Shown here one piece after another: positions 48,219 through 52,115 of a DNA stretch of 52,115 nt. The translations under genes and the position numbers were made by a program. The stretch lies in NCBI GenBank assembly GCA_046349875.1, contig JAXMBN010000040.1, forward strand, positions 1-52,115, read 5' to 3'. Every line of letters starts with the position of its first letter. The stretch's first letter is position 1. This DNA is from JAXMBN01 sp046349875. Lineage in GTDB: Bacteria; Planctomycetota; Planctomycetia; Pirellulales; Pirellulaceae. The notes under the pieces are model-generated. The model saw nothing but the letters and a program-made list of their open reading frames with translations. It had not been told where the DNA came from and did not search any database.

Positions 48219-48269
48219 GTTCGCCACCTTGGCCGAGATGGATTCTTTGGTCGCAGAGGCACCAGAAGC

Positions 48270-48608
48270 ATGGATTCAGCATACAAAGCGCCTTTAGCGT
48301 CTTGCCGGTTAGAGCGTCGGGAACGCAAGGTTCTGGCGTATTGGATGATTGCTTTGTTACTTCTATCTTGTGCTTTGCTCGTATCATTTCCAGGCTTGGT
48401 ACTGCTCAATCAGGAACTTCGATGGATCCCGACCGATGGTTGGATATCGGAAGTTCGATATGGTCAAACGCCCGTGCCATTGAGAACGGCCATGCGAGAC
48501 TCGCTGCTTTCTGCATTCGTGATTGGACTTACAGGGACGTTGTTTGCGGTTCGTGGTTTCCGAAATTCTCGATGGAACGCAAGAAGCTTTTCAAACGTTC
48601 CAGGATAG
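48270..48608 (+). CDS. Small two-helix membrane protein, unknown
   Basis: 112 residues with an intact frame. Helix 1 is VLAYWMIALLLLSCALLVSF, helix 2 is LLSAFVIGLTGTLFAVRGF, with a soluble loop IPTDGWISEVRYGQTPVPLR between them. Family not recognised. Lies 51 bases after the VWA gene and upstream of the hairpin-repeat region. The last dozen residues (RNSRWNARSFSNVPG) look less constrained. Confidence 0.6.
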   Translation: MDSAYKAPLASCRLERRERKVLAYWMIALLLLSCALLVSFPGLVLLNQELRWIPTDGWISEVRYGQTPVPLRTAMRDSLLSAFVIGLTGTLFAVRGFRNSRWNARSFSNVPG

Positions 48609-48652
48609 AGTTCCGGGTTCTGTAGATCGAACCTGAAAATCGGACTCATGAT

Positions 48653-48776
48653 CATCAAGTGTGACTGATGCAAACTAGAGAACAAGCGGCCCCTTTTTGA
48701 TCTGGGATTTCCCTCCTCTCTCCGCTTGCAACTTGTAACGCCATGGACCTTCCGTGGCGGGACGAGGGGAGAATAC
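48653..48776. repeat. Element remnant: module A tip joined to module B (copy B1)
   Basis: Starts with a flank catcaagtgtgactgatgcaa (repeated at 48867), then ttgatctgggattt, the first bases of module A, joined directly to ccctcctctctccgcttgc of module B. Module B continues with the palindrome gccatggaccttccgtggc (48740-48758) and gacgaggggagaa. It looks like an internal deletion that removed the rest of A and the whole nuclease gene. Confidence 0.75.
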
Positions 48777-48907
48777 TGGGGTGTGGTGTGATTGAAGTTG
48801 ATTAAAAGAGTCGAGTTCTTAAAGGCAGAGGGCTGATCTCGGAAGGAAGTTGAATCGTGGTTAAACATCAAGTGTGACTGATGCAATCCAGAGAATAGCC
48901 GCCCAAA

Positions 48908-49005
48908 TTTGATCCGGGATTTTCCTCTTCCCTTTTGTAATGACTCTCCCGTAACCGAATAGGTTGCTAAAAGGGAGAGGGGCTGGGGGTGAGGGATTTC
49001 TAAAT
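48908..49005. repeat. Module A hairpin repeat, copy 1
   Basis: 98-base unit from tttgatccgggatttt to gagggatttctaaat. Its core folds as a long hairpin: ctcttcccttttgtaatgac pairs its cccttt part with aaagggag around a loop holding cgtaaccgaataggttgct. It matches copy 2 at 50657-50755 over its whole length with few mismatches. It lies immediately 5' of the truncated DUF559 remnant. Confidence 0.85.
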
Positions 49006-49140
49006 GTGGCGTGTGGTACCCACGAAGGTAAGGTAAAAGATGCGCGGCTTGACGCTTGGTTGAAGCCTCGAGGTATTCGAGTACTTCGGTTCACGAATAC
49101 ACAGATCGAAGATGACGTTCTTGGTGGTATTGAAAAATAA
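49006..49140 (+). pseudogene. DUF559 endonuclease remnant, internal deletion, still in frame
   Basis: A 44-codon frame from GTG 49006 to TAA 49140 whose codons from THEGKVKDARLDAWL onward match the C-terminal third of the DUF559 gene at 50764-51129 (THEGKAKDARRDAWL, then GIRVLRFTNT). Compared with the full gene, about 217 bases are missing between gtgtgg and tacccacgaagg. The deleted part holds the catalytic core. It keeps its module A before and module B after it. Confidence 0.8.
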
Positions 49141-49178
49141 TAGGAGAATCACTAGGTGAATGAGGCTTTTGAGCGTAA

Positions 49179-49250
49179 GTCCCTCACCGCCCCTCTCCCC
49201 GCTTGCATCTTGTAACGCCATGGACCATCCATGGCGGGGCGAGGGGAGAA
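49179..49250. repeat. Module B hairpin repeat, copy B2
   Basis: From gtccctcaccgcccctctcc through tgtaacgccatggaccatcc to gcgaggggagaa. Inner palindrome cgccatgga/tccatggcg is perfect here; outer ctcccc pairs with ggggag. It lies downstream of the truncated DUF559 frame, joined by aatgaggcttttgagcgtaa as after the full gene. Confidence 0.85.
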
Positions 49251-49335
49251 GGTCGGGGTGTCGGTGATTGAGTCCGTTGATTGAAAGAGCGAAGTTGTTA
49301 AATGAAGAGGGCTGGTAGCGGTTGGTTGAGTACAC

Positions 49336-49579
49336 GTGAACGGATGCAGAAATTCCAGATCCTTCCTGGCGAGGAATATACGTAAAGCCATCGTCCCCAA
49401 CGGTTGTATGTACCGCTTGAGACTTGAAGGGCGTGAGATGAATGCATATTCGGCCACATCAAGTGAAGAGCTATTCGATTCTTGTTTTTGAGATAGTGGT
49501 GTTGTTTATGTACCTGGCGATCTTTGTACAGATGCCTTTAGTCACTAAGATGGTGATTGACAGATTCCATAAGGAATGA
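49336..49579 (+). CDS. Possible small membrane protein, one frameshift
   Basis: Two protein-like stretches: from a GTG at 49336 a frame with RNIRKAIVPNGCMYRLRLEG then EMNAYS, and after an indel near 49460 a second frame HVKSYSILVFEIVVLFMYLA followed by IFVQMPLVTKMVIDRFHKE and TGA. The single transmembrane helix is clear. The start and the link between parts are guesses. Family unknown. Confidence 0.35.
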
Positions 49580-49657
49580 AATGGAGCATTGGGAAGTATC
49601 GCAACGTCGCGACTCCCATGGCTAACTGATGGAGAGCGAGCGATAGGGGGAAAACAC

Positions 49658-50424
49658 ATGATTCGCTTCGTGGTTCATTTGATGCTGGTTATGAGTTTGA
49701 GTGGGAAGTGTCTTGAGCTAACAACGCCATTTTGGTTCGTTGGATGGCGAAGCGGTATCGGTGGTTCTCACCTCAGAACAATTAGCGAGCGCTCCAACTT
49801 GGAAGGGTGGCGACGAGGAACCTTCCCTGTCGGTGGGCAAAGCGATTCGAGCAGCGAAATCCGCGGTCGCTACAGAATATTCGGGACTCAAAGTACAGGA
49901 TGGGACTGTATCCGTAGCATTTCTGAAAGAAAACTCCTCAATCAATTCAGGCGATCACTTTACGGATCGGACAAGGCGTTGAATATTTCCGTGATGACGT
50001 TGAGACCACGATCGTGACTGATTGTTGGGTCTATTGGATTCGTTTGACATGGACGCCTGTCGTCGGAAATGGACTAAGCACTCAACCTTCCCCAAGCGTA
50101 CCCGTTGCAGTTCTGATGGATGGAACGGCAGTGCTCCCTTCAAAGATCATCAAGCCCTTGAAGGAGCCTGAATTCACGAGTCGATACCGTAAGCTTCTTC
50201 GCGAGAATCTATCCGGGCCGCTTCCATCGGTTCGTAGTGGCAGTATTTCTAGAGAAATTCCGTTACTGCAAAACCAGCGAAACGACTTTTCAATTGAGCT
50301 ACACGGACCCCTCGCAGTTTTTGGGGGACATTATTATCTACGAAAATCGCGATGGCAGGCTTGGCTCGTTGTATTCTTGGTGATCATGGGATTGGTGATT
50401 GCGATTGTTTCGTTCGACCTTTGA
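49658..50424 (+). CDS. Exported or membrane protein of unknown function, frame-disrupted
   Basis: ATG 49658 follows ggggga at seven bases. It opens with a signal-like helix (MIRFVVHLMLVMSLSGKCLE). After an indel near 49738 the best frame reads DGEAVSVVLTSEQLASAPTW, VGKAIRAAKSAVATEYSGLK and GTVSVAFLKENS. A second indel near 49975 leads to VEYFRDDVETTIVTDCWVYW, VPVAVLMDGTAVLPSKIIKP and a C-terminal helix WLVVFLVIMGLVIAIVSFDL. The middle resembles a small globular lipocalin- or cystatin-like domain, but I do not recognise it. Lies between element copies. Confidence 0.5.
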
Positions 50425-50440
50425 TTGAAGGAAGTGCTCT

Positions 50441-50510
50441 GTCCCCTCACCCCTGCCCATCTCCCCGCTTGCGGCTCAAAACGCCATGGATCATCCGTGG
50501 CGGGCGAGAA
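50441..50510. repeat. Module B hairpin repeat, solo copy B3
   Basis: From gtcccctcacccctgcccat through aacgccatggatcatccgtg to gggcgagaa. No module A or DUF559 frame precedes it. It starts about 16 bases after the preceding stop codon, so it might also act as a transcript-end hairpin. Direct repeat of B4 about 700 bases on. Confidence 0.85.
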
Positions 50511-50561
50511 TACCGGAGTGTGGTTGTTGTTGATGCTGTGAGTTAACTAAAAGGAAGAGTT

Positions 50562-50642
50562 GTGACGCGGACGACGGTAAAAGAAGGTCTGGAGTTGTTG
50601 GGTGATTTCAACGTTAGACCTGACCCAGCCAATCTGGAATAA
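50562..50642 (+). pseudogene. Truncated duplicate of the 5' end of the small gene at 51272
   Basis: 26-codon frame, GTG start with AAGGAAGAG ahead, reading MTRTTVKEGLELLGDFNVRP then DPANLE and TAA. It matches the first 26 codons of the frame at 51272-51484, and the matching DNA also includes about 60 bases upstream and module B before it. It stops where module A (50657) begins, so the small gene was either cut by the cassette or partly duplicated around it. Confidence 0.5.
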
Positions 50643-50656
50643 CTGCGGCGTGTCCA

Positions 50657-50755
50657 TTTGATCCGGGATTTCTCCCTCTCCCTTTGTAATGACTCTCCTG
50701 TAACCGAATAGGTTGCTAAAAAGGGAAAGGGGCTGGGGGTGAGGGATTTCTAAAT
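50657..50755. repeat. Module A hairpin repeat, copy 2
   Basis: 99-base unit, tttgatccgggatttctccc to gagggatttctaaat. ccctctcccttt pairs with aaagggaaagggg around the loop containing taaccgaataggttgct. Ends nine bases before the start of the intact DUF559 gene, so it may also carry its promoter or ribosome site. Confidence 0.87.
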
Positions 50756-50763
50756 TTGCTTGT

Positions 50764-51129
50764 GTGGACTCAGGTGATGGAACAGCGCCGCGTCGACGCG
50801 ATGAGTTTGCCGAACAGTTGAGGCAACGAGCCACCAAATCGAAATCGATTTTGTGGTTCCACCTTCGTGGACGACGATGTTGTGGAGCGATGTTTAGGCG
50901 CCAACACCCAATCGGCCCGTACATGCTTGATTTCTATTGTGGAACTCATCACCTTGCAATGGAATACAACGGATGCGATCATCGTACCCATGAAGGTAAG
51001 GCAAAAGATGCGCGGCGTGACGCTTGGTTGAACGCTCAAGGTATTCGAGTCCTCCGGTTCACGAACACTTCGATCGAAGTCGATGTACTTGCTGTATTGA
51101 AAGTGATAGGTCAATCACTGGGTGAATAA
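50764..51129 (+). CDS. DUF559 endonuclease-like protein (PD-(D/E)XK, Vsr-related)
   Basis: 121 residues, intact. Family hallmarks in order: basic N-terminus (PRRRDEFAEQLRQRATKSKS), W-F-H-L-R-G-R-R, FRRQHPIGPYMLDFYCG with the core Asp, then LAMEYNGCDHRTHEGKAKDA, where relatives usually read E-x-D-G, and RRDAWLNAQGIRVLRFTNTS. The Asn in place of the second acidic residue may lower activity or be a read error. Related to Vsr very-short-patch nucleases; function of most DUF559 proteins is not established. GTG start at 50764 (another GTG at 50762 is out of frame). Boxed by modules A and B. Confidence 0.88.
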   Translation: MDSGDGTAPRRRDEFAEQLRQRATKSKSILWFHLRGRRCCGAMFRRQHPIGPYMLDFYCGTHHLAMEYNGCDHRTHEGKAKDARRDAWLNAQGIRVLRFTNTSIEVDVLAVLKVIGQSLGE

Positions 51130-51144
51130 GTCTTTTGAGCGTAA

Positions 51145-51220
51145 GTCCCCTCACCCCCGCCCCTCTCCCCGCTTGCGGCTCAAATCGCCATGGATCATCC
51201 GTGGCGGGGCGAGGGGAGAA
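51145..51220. repeat. Module B hairpin repeat, copy B4
   Basis: From gtcccctcacccccgcccct through aatcgccatggatcatccgt to gcgaggggagaa. The inner stem cgccatggat/atccgtggcg has one mismatch. It follows the DUF559 stop by 15 bases and shares cttttgagcgtaag with the equivalent junction at 49168. Confidence 0.87.
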
Positions 51221-51271
51221 TACCGGGGTGATGTGTTTGTTGATGATGTGAGTTAACTAAAAGGGTGAGTT

Positions 51272-51484
51272 GTGACACGGACGACGGTAAAAGAATGTCC
51301 GGAGTTGTTGGGGGATTGCAACGATAGGCGAGACCCAAGCAAACTGGAAAAACTGCGTCATTCGCGGTTTTGGGCGAGGGATTCACAAACGATACGTCAG
51401 GCGAATTTCATTCGATACAGGTACTTGAATAGTCGAGGTAATGCGAGCGCATCGCGACGCCTTTGGGACGTTGTTTCTAGATGA
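51272..51484 (+). CDS. Small basic protein of unknown function
   Basis: 70 residues from a GTG with aaggg ahead: MTRTTVKECPELLGDCNDRR, DPSKLEKLRHSRFWARDSQT, then IRQANFIRYRYLN. Basic and mostly hydrophilic. The first 26 codons are also present at 50562. I do not recognise it, and it may be part of the repeated unit more than a host gene. Confidence 0.4.
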   Translation: MTRTTVKECPELLGDCNDRRDPSKLEKLRHSRFWARDSQTIRQANFIRYRYLNSRGNASASRRLWDVVSR

Positions 51485-51529
51485 AACGAGGTCGGATTCC
51501 ATTAGCCTCATAATAGAAAGTGAAAGCGA

Positions 51530-52078
51530 TTGGACAAGAATCCCTACCAATACTTCGCAACGCTGAATGGGGCGGAGCGTACCAATCGTTGGCCGATTTG
51601 GAGACTAGTGGCTTGGTCGATTGGGTTGCCGATGGGAGTTAGCTTCAATTTATTGCTATTGACCGGTACCATGGATCGCTTTTGGGGACTCTTATTTCAA
51701 GCAGCGCAGATTCTCATCTTTGCTTGGCCTGTCTCGGTGCCGCTCGCGGCTTGGCTCTGTGTCGCTTATAGGAATGCGTCAATTGTAGGTCCGTTAGAGA
51801 ATCGTCAGCTATTTTGGCTTGTTCCTCTGATTGAAATCCCCATTTCGATGCTTGTTTGGGGCGCCGTGTTCGCCCACTCGCACGGACGCGAGTACTTTCA
51901 ATGGCAACTGACGGTAGTTCATGGAGCATTCCTCGCGACAATTGCATTCAGTCTCGTCGCTGTGGTCGCGAATCGAGGGCGAAGATTGTTTGTGAGCGCA
52001 GTTGTCCTACTCCTTTTGCTGTTTGGTCTTTCGTGTTGCTTCACCGCTGGCTGTTCTATCACCGTTGATTGGCTTTAG
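51530..52078 (+). CDS. Polytopic membrane protein of unknown function
   Basis: 182 residues, intact, TTG start (MDKNPYQYFATLNGAERTNR) with a weak gaaag ahead. Four to five transmembrane helices: LVAWSIGLPMGVSFNLLLLT, LLFQAAQILIFAWPVSVPLA, LFWLVPLIEIPISMLVWGAV, VVHGAFLATIAFSLVAVVAN, VSAVVLLLLLFGLSCCFTAG. Family not recognised. The start sequence D-K-N-P-Y-Q is common among small planctomycete membrane proteins. Confidence 0.65.
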   Translation: MDKNPYQYFATLNGAERTNRWPIWRLVAWSIGLPMGVSFNLLLLTGTMDRFWGLLFQAAQILIFAWPVSVPLAAWLCVAYRNASIVGPLENRQLFWLVPLIEIPISMLVWGAVFAHSHGREYFQWQLTVVHGAFLATIAFSLVAVVANRGRRLFVSAVVLLLLLFGLSCCFTAGCSITVDWL

Positions 52079-52094
52079 GATTAAAAAAGTGACC

Positions 52095-52108
52095 GCTCTT
52101 TTGAGCGT
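52095..52108 (+). terminator. Small hairpin after the last gene
   Basis: cgctc-tttt-gagcg stem-loop 17 bases after the stop of the membrane protein gene. It is short and lacks a U tract within the window, so the call is tentative. Confidence 0.35.
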
Positions 52109-52115
52109 TGCAGAA

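Noticed and set aside
48653..51357. Repeats considered as a CRISPR array
   Set aside because: Unit spacing is irregular (230-1200 bases), units are hairpins of 70-100 bases, and no cas genes are present.

Overview
The window looks like a chromosomal segment of a planctomycete, most likely Pirellulales-like. The evidence is a very large secreted DUF1549/DUF1553-type protein with a CNSGACHG motif (33.8-38.5 kb) followed by a CMPCH cytochrome-domain/WD40 protein (38.6-40.0 kb), a secreted SMP-30 protein, many orphan membrane proteins, intermediate G+C, and several families of short dispersed hairpin repeats. No rRNA, tRNA, CRISPR array or classical transposase gene was seen.

A caution governs the whole annotation. 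Many recognisable genes are broken by single-base insertions or deletions, and several breaks fall in homopolymers (for example a T5 run in jetA and an A5 run in the DUF1549 gene). This looks like unpolished long-read sequence more than mass pseudogenisation. Frame-disrupted genes are therefore given as single features with approximate limits and are called genes when homology continues across the break.

Layout. 0-2.3 kb: partial DMT-type permease, CPBP protease and a repeat cluster, all on the minus strand. 2.3-6.0 kb: dnaG then rpoD on the minus strand, the core of the macromolecular-synthesis operon. 6.5-12.2 kb: plus-strand FAH-family hydrolase, unknown and membrane proteins, glycosyltransferase, SMP-30, GNAT and a J-domain/DUF5658 protein, mostly frame-broken. 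12.3-18.7 kb: methyltransferase (-), YCII protein (+), then coiled-coil/zinc-ribbon membrane protein, ApbE, secreted MurI-like protein and myo-inositol oxygenase (all -). 19.1-21.3 kb: two-component system. 21.7-23.9 kb: DUF481 barrel and ThrE-type exporter (-). 24.1-25.7 kb: secreted glycosidase-like TIM barrel (+). 25.8-29.3 kb: small minus-strand proteins (TM protein, DUF6265 protein, HEAT protein, Cys protein) embedded in palindromic repeats. 29.3-32.4 kb: CPBP protease then DNA polymerase X (-). 32.7-40.0 kb: phosphoesterase, the giant secreted cytochrome-like protein and the WD40 protein (+).

40.1-45.7 kb holds a tightly coupled three-gene operon of a Wadjet/MksBEF-type SMC complex (JetA kleisin, JetB, JetC ATPase). 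The fourth gene, the JetD nuclease, is not found next to it. 46.0-48.2 kb is a membrane-anchored VWA protein.

48.3-52.1 kb is the most unusual part. A DUF559 (PD-(D/E)XK, Vsr-like) endonuclease gene is boxed between two different hairpin repeats, called modules A and B here. Within 2.6 kb there is one full copy, one copy with an exact internal deletion that still reads in frame, one copy reduced to the A tip plus B, and one solo B. This resembles an autonomous mobile element with MITE-like derivatives, but with a DUF559 nuclease in place of a transposase.
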